DNA of 64,000 bases. Origin: Pseudalkalibacillus decolorationis (GTDB lineage: Bacteria; Bacillota; Bacilli; Bacillales; Fictibacillaceae). A program made the translations under genes and the position numbers. Below the pieces are notes generated by a model. That model had not been told where the DNA came from, ran no database searches, and worked only from the letters and a program-made list of their open reading frames with translations. This document shows, piece after piece, positions 18,048 through 25,801 of this stretch. Location of the stretch: the NCBI RefSeq assembly GCF_024609785.1, contig NZ_JANHJQ010000025.1, forward strand, positions 1 to 64,000. The letters are read 5' to 3'. Each line of letters starts with the position of its first letter. Position 1 is the stretch's first letter.

Positions 18048-18761
18048 TTATACATCATAATTTACAACATATTGTTGCATATCTGTGTTGTAGTATCCTT
18101 CGCTGTATTCGATGACGCTACCCATTTCATCATAGGAATAACGCGATCGTTTTAATAAAGGTGTCCTCTCTTCAACACGTAATACATCCTCCACATAGGA
18201 AGGTGCAATAGCAACAGCAAACTCATCTCGAAACTTTTCTAAGGAAATCCCTTGCCCTTGAATCAAATCATAAAGAGATTGAACATTTAAATCCGAAGCT
18301 TCAGTATTTTCCATCTTTGCATTTAAATAATGCGTAAAATGGATATAGGGTATATCATCAAGGTAATAGGCCCGCTGGATACGGAGACATTGCTCTCCAA
18401 ATAACCGATACGGTTGTGTACCTTTTTGATTGCATACAACTTCCGCTTGTAACCATTGTTTTTGGATTGTATGACCTGCTTCCACCAAAACTTCTGTAAA
18501 ACGTTTCCCTTTGGATAGTTTTGAAGCAGAAGTATTTCGAATGACCTTCGTCCCTTTACCGCTCTTCGTTTCAAGATATCCTTCTTGAACCAGTTCCTTG
18601 ATTGCATTACGGACTGTAATTTTGCTGACACCGAATTCATTTTCCAATTGCGGTTCAGAAGGTATATTCATCCCAATACGATATACACCATGCAATATTC
18701 GGTCTTTTAAGATATTCTTTACTTGCAAATATAAGGGTCCCTTTTTACGAGATATGTTCAC
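18048..18761 (-). CDS. GntR-family (HutC/UTRA) transcriptional regulator
   Basis: The 237-aa protein has an N-terminal winged helix ('PLYLQVKNILKDRI', 'IPSEPQLENEFGVSKITVRNAIKELVQEGYLETKSGKGT') and a C-terminal UTRA ligand-binding domain (about 85-235). Such regulators sense the sugar acid or phosphorylated intermediate of the pathway they control. It is the fifth gene of the operon that begins at 22720. Two identical 14-bp near-palindromes upstream of that operon are its candidate operators. Confidence 0.9.
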   Translation of the reverse strand: MNISRKKGPLYLQVKNILKDRILHGVYRIGMNIPSEPQLENEFGVSKITVRNAIKELVQEGYLETKSGKGTKVIRNTSASKLSKGKRFTEVLVEAGHTIQKQWLQAEVVCNQKGTQPYRLFGEQCLRIQRAYYLDDIPYIHFTHYLNAKMENTEASDLNVQSLYDLIQGQGISLEKFRDEFAVAIAPSYVEDVLRVEERTPLLKRSRYSYDEMGSVIEYSEGYYNTDMQQYVVNYDV

Positions 18762-18772
18762 TGTTACATCCT

Positions 18773-19789
18773 CTACCTTTCTACATCGCCCACTGTTTTT
18801 CTCATCGCTTGGAGTATATCACCCTCTGATGACATTGGGGTATCGCCTACAACCGTATGAGCAAGCATTCCTGCAGCAGCGGCAAATGCGACGGTCTTTT
18901 CTTGTGAAAAGCCTTCCATCTCACCATGTACGATACCACTTGTATAGGCATCACCCGCACCTATTCTATCATAGACGGAAAACGTGAGAGTTTCGGAAAA
19001 TGTGAATGTTTGATTCTTAAACATAAATCCGCGTAATGAGTGGGTATTGTCACCATTGATCGCTCGATGTGTACCCGCTATGACAGTGATCGCGTATTTG
19101 CTCGCAACAGCTGGAATAAGATCCATAAGCTGTTCTGTACGTTCTTCCTTCCCTGTTTTCATACCAAGGATAAACTTTGCGTCTTTTTCATTCATCATAA
19201 CGATATCAGCCAAGTGCAGCATTTCTTCATAATGTGGTTTCGCCTTTTCATAGCCGTCTTCTCCCCAGAGTGATGGACGGTAGTTGCAGTCGAAGACGAC
19301 TGTGCCGCCATTTTCCTTGACAGCTTTCGCGAAGGAGTTCATTTCGTGACGGATCGAATCATTCACCGCGAGCGTTATTCCACAAAAATGAACGACATCA
19401 ATTTTCTTTGCAATCTCTTCAAAATCATACGTTCCTTCAGGAGCTACATTGAAGCTGGTTTCTAGTCGACTGGAATTGGTAACACGACTAGGCCGTGCAC
19501 CGAATCCGTTTTCTAAAAAGTACATCCTGATGTATTCTCCGCCTTTTTGGATGAAGGATTGTGTAATCCCTAATTTTTGAAGATGTGCTACGGCTGCACA
19601 CCCGAGTGCGTTATCTGGTATTGTAGTCACGAGATGACCTGTATGACCGAAACGCGCTAAAGCTGATGTGACATTCACTCCTGTACCAGAAAAAGAATAG
19701 TTTAATGTGTTTGCTTGTGATAGAAGTTCATGTCCTGGTACTTGGAGGCGCATAACCACCTCTCCAAAAGCTGCTATTCGTTTAGTCAT
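18773..19789 (-). CDS. kdgK: PfkB-family sugar kinase, probably 2-keto-3-deoxygluconate kinase
   Basis: The 338-aa ribokinase-fold protein has the N-terminal 'AAFGEVVMRLQVPG', the substrate loop 'FSGTGVNVTSALARFGH', and the anion-hole/catalytic motif 'DRIGAGDAYTSG'. This combination is typical of KdgK. It would phosphorylate 2-keto-3-deoxygluconate to the 6-phosphate used by the adjacent aldolase, whose gene it overlaps by 8 bp. A kinase is needed here because the substrate enters through a permease rather than a phosphotransferase system. Confidence 0.85.
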   Translation of the reverse strand: MTKRIAAFGEVVMRLQVPGHELLSQANTLNYSFSGTGVNVTSALARFGHTGHLVTTIPDNALGCAAVAHLQKLGITQSFIQKGGEYIRMYFLENGFGARPSRVTNSSRLETSFNVAPEGTYDFEEIAKKIDVVHFCGITLAVNDSIRHEMNSFAKAVKENGGTVVFDCNYRPSLWGEDGYEKAKPHYEEMLHLADIVMMNEKDAKFILGMKTGKEERTEQLMDLIPAVASKYAITVIAGTHRAINGDNTHSLRGFMFKNQTFTFSETLTFSVYDRIGAGDAYTSGIVHGEMEGFSQEKTVAFAAAAGMLAHTVVGDTPMSSEGDILQAMRKTVGDVER

Positions 19790-20537
19790 GGTGATCAGCT
19801 AATTTCTGCATTGTTGCTAGTAAGTTTTGCACATCCTCGACATTTGTTTTCCCAGTCACCTTGTCGATGATCGATGAATACACGTGAGGAATGACTTGTG
19901 GCACATTAGCTTCTAAAGAAATACGTAAGATTGCTTCGAAATTCTCTTTATCGATACCACCCGTTGGTTCTAATGCAAATCCTTCTTCCCCACATGCTTG
20001 TGCAACCGCACGGAACTCGTCTTCACGGCTTAGCCCTTTCATCGGGAAATATTTCAGTGCATTACCACCCATGTCACGTACAAGCGCAATCGCTGTTTTA
20101 ATTGGTACAATTGCCTGTTCCTCCTGTCCAGCGCTTATTGGGCCTGTGGAAATATTCACATAGCCGACCCGGCCTGTCGGAGACACTAAACTATTAATCC
20201 AGCTTTCTTTTTCACCAAGGTTGGCTCGTGTTGCCCCAACAGACGGAAATACTTGGTTAATGTGACTACCTGGGTAGTGTTTTGCAATTTCTGCTACTAC
20301 TGCAGCTTGGCGGTTGTCACCAGCACCTAGTCCAATCGATACCGCTTCATCAATTTCTTTTCCGTATTCTTTCATTGCTGCTACTGCTTCTTCCACCGTT
20401 GGATAATCTTTCGAAAGAACACCGACCAAAACATACCCTTCTGCCGCTTCAAATATCTCTTTGGCATTCTCTACATCATTTGCTAATACATTTAATGCGA
20501 CACGGTTTTTGTAAAAGCGTTTAGTAATGTTTGACAT
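19782..20537 (-). CDS. dgaF: DgaF-type KDGP aldolase
   Basis: The 251-aa protein matches the 2-dehydro-3-deoxy-phosphogluconate aldolase family found beside DgaE-type ammonia-lyases. Conserved parts are 'ALNVLANDVENAKEIFEAAEG', 'SIGLGAGDN', 'TGPISAGQEEQAIV' and 'NALKYFPMKGLSRE', with a probable Schiff-base lysine. It would cleave KDGP to pyruvate and glyceraldehyde 3-phosphate. It is unlike the short KdgA/Eda aldolases. It lies 1 bp downstream of dgaE. Confidence 0.85.
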   Translation of the reverse strand: MSNITKRFYKNRVALNVLANDVENAKEIFEAAEGYVLVGVLSKDYPTVEEAVAAMKEYGKEIDEAVSIGLGAGDNRQAAVVAEIAKHYPGSHINQVFPSVGATRANLGEKESWINSLVSPTGRVGYVNISTGPISAGQEEQAIVPIKTAIALVRDMGGNALKYFPMKGLSREDEFRAVAQACGEEGFALEPTGGIDKENFEAILRISLEANVPQVIPHVYSSIIDKVTGKTNVEDVQNLLATMQKLADHHD

Positions 20538-20538
20538 A

Positions 20539-21642
20539 TTATTTCCCTCCTACTACTTCACGTATTGTTGATTCTAAGACGTGAATATCATCCCCTTGAA
20601 GCGGCCTTGGATCGATATCGAAATAACCCTGTCTCACACCGTAATCCCGTGTGTAGATGGCTATTTCACCATCGCGTAATCTAGTCACGGCATCTTTTGC
20701 TGTAGTGTTTGCTTGTCGTGGGTCAATTTTAATACGTGCACGGAAAATCTCTCGACCTGCTTCATCCTGTACAATCGTTACGTTGACACCTTCGATTTCA
20801 TTCAATGGCAGTAACACTTTTAATGCTTCTTTTTCTTGTTCACTTTTATTTTCTTTGACACCGTATTCATCGAGTGCTTGAAGTAACCCAAAAGTTGTTT
20901 CTTTACCGACCTTCATACTTCGTCCGATACAATGTAATTGTACTTTTACCCACTCGATATAGTTTCGTTTCCCACCTATGATCCCAGAAGTAGGCCCTTC
21001 AATCGCTTTTGAACCACTATAGATGGCGAGGTCTGCGTACTTGACATACTTTTGAAGGTCTTCCTCTGCCGCAGCATCTACGATGAGCGGAACATCATTA
21101 CGTTGTGCAATCTCCCATGCTTCCACCACAGAAATCATATTTTTTTGGACAGCATGGTGTGATTTTACGTAAAGAATAGCTGTCGTGTTTTCAGAAATCG
21201 CGTCTTCAATATGTTCTGCCCTGCCTTCATTGGCGTAGCCAACTTCAACAAGCTTTCCACCACCCAAATAGATCATCGTTTCAACAGGTGCTCCGTATTG
21301 CACATTGTGACCTTTCAACATGATCACTTCATTCTTCAGAATGTCTTCTTGGTGTAGCCGTTCACTTTTACGGCGATCCCCTTTTGTTACAAGTGCTGCA
21401 ACAGAAAGCACAATCCCACTAGATGCCGAGTTAACGACAACAGCTGCCTCTGAACCAAGGATACGTGCAACGTAATCCCCTGCTTTATCGACTAAATCTG
21501 CAATCTCTACATAATTTTGTCCGCCTTGTTTCATCGCATCCATCACCGTATCCGTCGGAGCTGATACACCTAGGATGCTCATTCGTCCACTTGCATTAAT
21601 GACACGTTTAAGTCCATATTTAGCATTCAATGAGCTCGCCAT
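20539..21642 (-). CDS. dgaE: DgaE-type PLP-dependent ammonia-lyase
   Basis: The 367-aa protein belongs to the SelA-related fold-type I PLP enzymes that include D-glucosaminate-6-phosphate ammonia-lyase (DgaE of Salmonella). Visible features are 'RVINASGRMSILG', the cofactor aspartate block 'LIVDAAAEEDL', and the PLP lysine in 'YSGSKAIEGPTSGII'. It would convert an amino-aldonate to 2-keto-3-deoxygluconate plus ammonia. It overlaps the upstream amidohydrolase gene by 23 bp. Whether it acts on the free or phosphorylated acid cannot be read from the sequence; the kinase next door suggests the free acid. Confidence 0.85.
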   Translation of the reverse strand: MASSLNAKYGLKRVINASGRMSILGVSAPTDTVMDAMKQGGQNYVEIADLVDKAGDYVARILGSEAAVVVNSASSGIVLSVAALVTKGDRRKSERLHQEDILKNEVIMLKGHNVQYGAPVETMIYLGGGKLVEVGYANEGRAEHIEDAISENTTAILYVKSHHAVQKNMISVVEAWEIAQRNDVPLIVDAAAEEDLQKYVKYADLAIYSGSKAIEGPTSGIIGGKRNYIEWVKVQLHCIGRSMKVGKETTFGLLQALDEYGVKENKSEQEKEALKVLLPLNEIEGVNVTIVQDEAGREIFRARIKIDPRQANTTAKDAVTRLRDGEIAIYTRDYGVRQGYFDIDPRPLQGDDIHVLESTIREVVGGK

Positions 21643-22720
21643 TTACAATCACTCCTTTTGCTTCGATCCTTCTTTCTGCAACTCGCTTGTCCCCTTCAGA
21701 ATCAATGAGGGTATTTGGATCATCTTGAACTGTAAACAGGGTTAAATTTGCCATGTCACCAACCTTTATACGGCCAAGCTCTGGTTTATCAAGCCAGTTC
21801 GCTGCATGTGTGGTAACTGCGGCAATTACCTCTTCCAGCGAATATCCTAAGTGAAGGAATTTCGAGAGTACATTTGCCATACTGTATACCGGACCGTTTA
21901 ATCGATTTTTGCGGTATATGTCTGTGCTGATTGTATTTAACCCGATATGATTTCGTTTGGCTGCTTCAGCAACTTTGAATGAAAAACTTGCATTTCCATG
22001 ACCAACATCCAAATGCACACCACGTTCAATTGCATCTATCAACACTTGAAGTGGTTTCCCTTCATCATCAAAAAGATTATTTTCTTTCCCGTTAAGATAA
22101 TGAGTAATAACATCCCCTTTTTCTAAGAGCGGAACGACTTCCTCAATACTCGGTGGTGCAGAACCAATGTGCACCATTAACGGTAGGGATGTTTCACTAG
22201 AAAATTCCCGAGCAATACGTAAAGGTTCGAGACCGTTGTCACAAACGACACTTTTGCTGATCCGTGCTTTTAATCCAACAATTGTTTCTTTATATTCATT
22301 GACTGCCTGGATGACTTTCTCTTTATTGATCCAATCTAGATTGGATAATTCATCGACTCTTTGTAAACCGATTCGTGAAATGTTCAAAAAAGCGAACAGG
22401 TTTGTTTTCGCTCGTTCTTTACTTGTGACCAAATCTGCCATCCGATCGGCTCCGCAACTTCCAGCATCAACAATTGTTGTTACGCCAAGTTTAACTCCTA
22501 TTTCATCTATTTCATCACCGTAGGGATCAAATTCAGGAAAAGCATGGACATGTAAATCAATCCAACCACTCGATACATAAACACCCGAGTAATCTATAAC
22601 ATGCTCGCCTTGTCCACTGCCAGCATTTGTAACTCCAGCAATACTACCTTCCTCGATCACGATATCGATAGCTTCTCCAGATACACGCTTTACATTACGT
22701 AATACGAATCGCTTTTTCAT
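21620..22720 (-). CDS. Amidohydrolase/deacetylase of the COG3964 (EF_0837) family
   Basis: This is the first gene of the sugar-acid operon. The 366-aa TIM-barrel metallohydrolase shows 'GWIDLHVHAFPEF' (HxH), a carboxylated-lysine candidate in 'VGLKARISKSV', metal histidines in 'LMVHIGSAPP' and 'ITHYLNG', and the final aspartate in 'NTISTDIYRKN'. The family is often misnamed dihydroorotase; some members hydrolyse acetyl esters or amides. Upstream of a DgaE-type lyase, the simplest role is removal of an acyl group from an N-acylated aminoaldonate. That is an inference. Confidence 0.85.
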   Translation of the reverse strand: MKKRFVLRNVKRVSGEAIDIVIEEGSIAGVTNAGSGQGEHVIDYSGVYVSSGWIDLHVHAFPEFDPYGDEIDEIGVKLGVTTIVDAGSCGADRMADLVTSKERAKTNLFAFLNISRIGLQRVDELSNLDWINKEKVIQAVNEYKETIVGLKARISKSVVCDNGLEPLRIAREFSSETSLPLMVHIGSAPPSIEEVVPLLEKGDVITHYLNGKENNLFDDEGKPLQVLIDAIERGVHLDVGHGNASFSFKVAEAAKRNHIGLNTISTDIYRKNRLNGPVYSMANVLSKFLHLGYSLEEVIAAVTTHAANWLDKPELGRIKVGDMANLTLFTVQDDPNTLIDSEGDKRVAERRIEAKGVIVNGELIEC

Positions 22721-22830
22721 TCATTACACCTTCTTCCACAGCTCTTCATAATTCTCCGAATTACAATTAATTATGTCCTAATTGTTTTTTTATACATGTA
22801 AGATAGCGTAAAAACCTAACAAGACATTAC

Positions 22831-22890
22831 AACGTTATAATGTTACGGTATCATAAAAAAACAATAAAGTAAATATAACGTTATAATGTT
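22831..22890 (-). promoter_or_regulatory. Two identical operator candidates for the GntR/UTRA regulator
   Basis: AACGTTATAATGTT occurs at 22831-22844 and again at 22877-22890, 46 bp apart. It is nearly palindromic (its complement reads AACATTATAACGTT). Both are upstream of the amidohydrolase start (22720). The rest of 22721-23087 shows no gene. Confidence 0.6.
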
Positions 22891-23087
22891 TGGTGATGAA
22901 ATTCTTTTGAAAGTAACAAATTCAGATGCATTTTCTATAAGCCGTTCCGGATCAAATGCTGATTCTCCAATCTGTATCTTTATTGCTTCAGTTTCAACTC
23001 AAGAACATAAGCCCTGTAATCACTTTTCATCGTTTTGACCCGATTTCTCCATTAGAAAAAGTGACCGTGAAAAAAAATAATATTACT

Positions 23088-23125
23088 TTGACAGATAGAG
23101 TAATTTAGGTTAGTATTACTCTATC
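23088..23125 (+). promoter_or_regulatory. Promoter with overlapping inverted-repeat operator for the PadR operon
   Basis: TTGACA (23088-23093), a 17-bp spacer and TAGTAT (23111-23116) form a strong sigma-A promoter. A perfect 11-bp inverted repeat, GATAGAGTAAT (23094-23104) and ATTACTCTATC (23115-23125), fills the spacer and covers the -10 box. A related half, CAGATAGAATAAT, follows at 23124-23136. This placement is that of an autoregulatory repressor, presumably the PadR protein encoded 32 bp downstream. Confidence 0.8.
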
Positions 23126-23156
23126 AGATAGAATAATCATTTATGGAAGGTGACCT

Positions 23157-23486
23157 ATGATTCGAAGTGATATTATCCGTGGACATTTAGATTCGATTAT
23201 TCTACGTTTGATCTTGGAAAAAGACCAGTATGGATACGAAATATCGAAACAAATCAGCTTAAAGACTAAAGATCGATTTCAAATTAAAGAAGCTACTCTC
23301 TATGCAGTGTTTCAAAGACTGGAGAAAAAAGAATTAATTGAATCCTATTTTGGGAACATCTCACACGGTGGGAAAAGAAAATATTACACAATTACAACTT
23401 TTGGTAAAGCCTATTTAAAAGAAACCGTTAAAGAGTGGCAGGAAACAAAGGAGATTATTGACCTATTTATGGAGGGATTAGATTGA
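23157..23486 (+). CDS. PadR-family transcriptional regulator
   Basis: The 109-aa protein is a compact PadR winged helix. It has 'DSIILRLILEKDQYGYEISKQI', the wing 'ATLYAVFQRLEKKELIESYF' and 'GGKRKYYTITTFGKAYLKE', and then a short C-terminal dimerisation helix. GGAAGGTGACCT precedes the ATG. It overlaps the next gene by 4 bp, which encodes its probable HAAS-type membrane partner. Autoregulation is likely from the operator in its promoter. Confidence 0.92.
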   Translation: MIRSDIIRGHLDSIILRLILEKDQYGYEISKQISLKTKDRFQIKEATLYAVFQRLEKKELIESYFGNISHGGKRKYYTITTFGKAYLKETVKEWQETKEIIDLFMEGLD

Positions 23487-23878
23487 GGGAAATAAAAAAT
23501 CATGTAGATGAGTTATTTAAGAAAATCCCAGACAGCGAACAAAAAGAACTTATAAAACAAGAGATATTAGAAAACTTGGAAGAAAAAGTGGCCGATTTGA
23601 TGGCACAGGGTAAAAAAGAGGAAGATGCGATTAATCGGACAATTGTTGAATTTGGCGATATCGAGGAAATAGAAAAAGAGTTAGGTGTATCACAACCAAC
23701 AAAGAAAAATATGACTAAATTCGATTTAGGGTTTTCCATATTGGGGAGTGCACTCATCATTTCTTTATTTGTTTTTATAAACTTTTATTATACCCCAAAA
23801 ACAATTTGGTTCGTTTACCCTACATTTGCTGTATTGTGGTGGCCTTTATCGATGTATTACAGGTGGTTACGCCAATAA
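23483..23878 (+). CDS. HAAS-domain membrane protein with a two-helix membrane tail
   Basis: The first ~75 residues are helical and charged ('EQKELIKQEILENLEEKVADLMAQGKKEEDA', 'EFGDIEEIEKELG'). This resembles the HAAS signalling domain that is commonly encoded next to PadR regulators. The C-terminal ~50 residues form two membrane helices joined by 'TIWFVYPTFAVLWWP'. The same two-helix unit is repeated four times in the next gene. The start is TTG, with GGAGG 7 nt upstream. A role in holding or releasing the PadR regulator at the membrane is an inference. Confidence 0.75.
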   Translation: MREIKNHVDELFKKIPDSEQKELIKQEILENLEEKVADLMAQGKKEEDAINRTIVEFGDIEEIEKELGVSQPTKKNMTKFDLGFSILGSALIISLFVFINFYYTPKTIWFVYPTFAVLWWPLSMYYRWLRQ

Positions 23879-23907
23879 GAAAACGTGAAATAAAGGAGGA
23901 ATAGAGT

Positions 23908-24564
23908 ATGCTTAGACATGATGTTCGTTTTGCTTGGGCCGGAAGTATTATGAGCATAATATTCTTTATCATTGTGAATTACTTGACGAGTCGCGATACT
24001 CTTTGGTTTATATATCCCTCTTTTATACTACTTTTATGGCCAGTTAGTTTACAGTCTATTAGGAAAGGTGAATATAAAATCCATTCTATTTTCTGTAGTA
24101 TATGGATCATTTCTTTTCTATTACTTATAAATTATCTCTATAGCCCAAACCATCCATGGTTTTTATATGCATTTTACCCAGTGATTTGGTGGCCAATTCT
24201 TATGCTTTTAGAACAAAAGAGAAAAACAGTGACCATTGCAGTACTTGGAAGCATAATTACAATAATCTATTATTCCGTTTTGAACGCAACGCTTTCACCT
24301 GAGTATCCCTGGGCGATTTACCCTTCGTTCGCTGTCTTATGGTGGCCTATAGTGTTGTACTTTGCAAGAACAAGGCAGTTTTTTCAACTATCACTTTATG
24401 CTAGTTTACTAACGATTATCTTTTTTATAATCGTGAATGTTGTATCATCCCCAAACACTATTTGGGCAGTGTATCCAATTTTTTTAATCCTTTGGTGGCC
24501 ATTAAGTATGTATTATTTCAAGTTTAAAAGGAAGAAAACAATCTATAAAATCAAAATAAGATGA
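23908..24564 (+). CDS. Membrane protein of four tandem two-helix (2TM-like) repeats
   Basis: The 218-aa protein consists of four consecutive ~50-residue units. Each has a helix ending in 'IIVNYL' or 'LLINYLYS', a loop, and a second helix with the motif (W)xxYPxFxxLWWP. The four copies are 'LWFIYPSFILLLWP', 'PWFLYAFYPVIWWP', 'PWAIYPSFAVLWWP' and 'IWAVYPIFLILWWP'. AAAGGAGG precedes the ATG. No enzymatic motif is visible and I do not know a named function. The same unit ends the preceding protein, so the two may assemble in the membrane. Confidence 0.8.
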   Translation: MLRHDVRFAWAGSIMSIIFFIIVNYLTSRDTLWFIYPSFILLLWPVSLQSIRKGEYKIHSIFCSIWIISFLLLINYLYSPNHPWFLYAFYPVIWWPILMLLEQKRKTVTIAVLGSIITIIYYSVLNATLSPEYPWAIYPSFAVLWWPIVLYFARTRQFFQLSLYASLLTIIFFIIVNVVSSPNTIWAVYPIFLILWWPLSMYYFKFKRKKTIYKIKIR

Positions 24565-24577
24565 GGTGTTTTACCCA

Positions 24578-25600
24578 GTGAGCGAATCAAAATATGATCT
24601 TCGAGAATGGAAGAAAAAGTTAGCATCATTTGAACGACCACGTATGTCAGCAAGTGTAGGACAGTTGATTAATTCCGTAGGGCCATTTCTATTATTATGG
24701 ATCTTAGCCTATTTAAGTTTAGAAGTTTCCTATTGGTTAACTATATTATGTGCGATTCCAGCTGCAGGGTTCTTAGTCCGGACATTTATCATTTTTCATG
24801 ATTGCACACACTATTCATTTTTTAAAAATCGGAAGGCGAATGAAATTGTCGGGATGTTTACAGGTTTATTTACATTTTGTTCATATGAACAGTGGAAGAA
24901 CAGCCATGCAACGCATCACGCATCGAATGGAAACTTGGAAAAACGCGGAGTCGGTGACGTCTGGACGATGACGTTACAAGAATATGGAGATGCTTCTAAG
25001 TGGAAACGTTTCCGTTACCGTGTCTACCGAAACCCGATCGTGTTGTTTTTAATCGGCCCATTGTATATCTTTTTACTCGATTACCGCTTCAATACAAAAA
25101 ATGCATCAAAGAAAGAAAAAAGACATGTATGGATGACGAACGTTATTCTGGGGTCTATTGTATTGTTGTTGGGTACTACACTGGGTTGGAAAGCATTTAT
25201 CTTAGTTGAGTTGCCGATCTTCTATATCGCAACATTTTCAGGTGTGTGGTTATTCTATGTACAACATCAGTTTGAAGATGGTTACTTTGAAAATAACGAC
25301 AATTGGAACTACGTTGAAGCAGCGTTAAAAGGAAGTTCTTTCTATAAACTTCCAAAAGTATTGCAATGGTTCTCTGGAAACATTGGCTTCCACCATGTAC
25401 ACCATCTTAATTCTCGTGTACCTAATTATCATCTTGAGAAAGCACACAAGAGCGATCCCCGACTCCAGGATGTACCGACGCTAACACTCTGGACAAGTTT
25501 GAAATCACTCTCCTTCAAGCTATGGGATGAGCAATCCAAGAAGTTTATTGTAAACCGCGACATTCACATTTACCTTCGAAAAAAGCAGCTGGAGTTGTAA
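24578..25600 (+). CDS. des: Acyl-lipid fatty acid desaturase, Des-like
   Basis: This integral-membrane di-iron desaturase introduces double bonds into phospholipid acyl chains. The three histidine boxes are 'HDCTH', 'HATHH' and 'HHVHH', with several hydrophobic segments between them. The sequence resembles Bacillus subtilis Des along its length as I remember it ('GFLVRTFIIFHDC', 'LFYVQHQFEDGYF', 'GSSFYKLPK'). I prefer the GTG at 24578, 9 nt after GAGGTG; a GTG at 24566 is also open. It follows the membrane repeat protein by 13 bp, so it is likely in the PadR operon and not under a DesKR system here. Confidence 0.93.
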   Translation: MSESKYDLREWKKKLASFERPRMSASVGQLINSVGPFLLLWILAYLSLEVSYWLTILCAIPAAGFLVRTFIIFHDCTHYSFFKNRKANEIVGMFTGLFTFCSYEQWKNSHATHHASNGNLEKRGVGDVWTMTLQEYGDASKWKRFRYRVYRNPIVLFLIGPLYIFLLDYRFNTKNASKKEKRHVWMTNVILGSIVLLLGTTLGWKAFILVELPIFYIATFSGVWLFYVQHQFEDGYFENNDNWNYVEAALKGSSFYKLPKVLQWFSGNIGFHHVHHLNSRVPNYHLEKAHKSDPRLQDVPTLTLWTSLKSLSFKLWDEQSKKFIVNRDIHIYLRKKQLEL

Positions 25601-25608
25601 TAATGAAA

Positions 25609-25700
25609 TGCGGAAGCGACCTCGAACACCTGGGCGCTACAGCTAGACATTGATGGAAAAGCGGAAGCGCCCTCTTCAGGTGCGATAGATTCTGCAACAT
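25609..25700 (+). repeat. Rearranged copies of dispersed repeat family A
   Basis: Two partial copies stand in tandem. The first has GCGGAAGCGACCTCGAACAC, CCTGGGCGCTACAGC and TAGACATTGATG. The second has AAAAGCGGAAGCGCCCTC and TTCAGGTGCGATAGATTC. They lie between the desaturase gene and its terminator. Confidence 0.75.
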
Positions 25701-25726
25701 AACACACTTTAATACTAGAAACATAC

Positions 25727-25757
25727 AGAACACCGTTCGCAAAAGGAACGGTGTTCT
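25727..25757. terminator. Bidirectional terminator between des and mtlD
   Basis: A perfect 12-bp stem AGAACACCGTTC / GAACGGTGTTCT encloses a 7-nt loop. It is followed by AAAAATAGTTGTTTATTTTTC on the plus strand. It separates two convergent operons. Confidence 0.8.
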
Positions 25758-25801
25758 AAAAATAGTTGTTTATTTTTCTTTAACCTTTTCATCTTTCTCA
25801 A

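Noticed and set aside
21620-21642. Selenocysteine synthase (SelA) function for the DgaE-like gene
   Set aside because: The fold is SelA-related, but the neighbours (KDGP aldolase, KDG kinase, GntP) and the absence of selB/selD point to the ammonia-lyase branch.
22097-22720. Dihydroorotase in pyrimidine synthesis
   Set aside because: The amidohydrolase resembles the COG3964 branch often misnamed dihydroorotase, and it is embedded in a sugar-acid operon, not with pyr genes.
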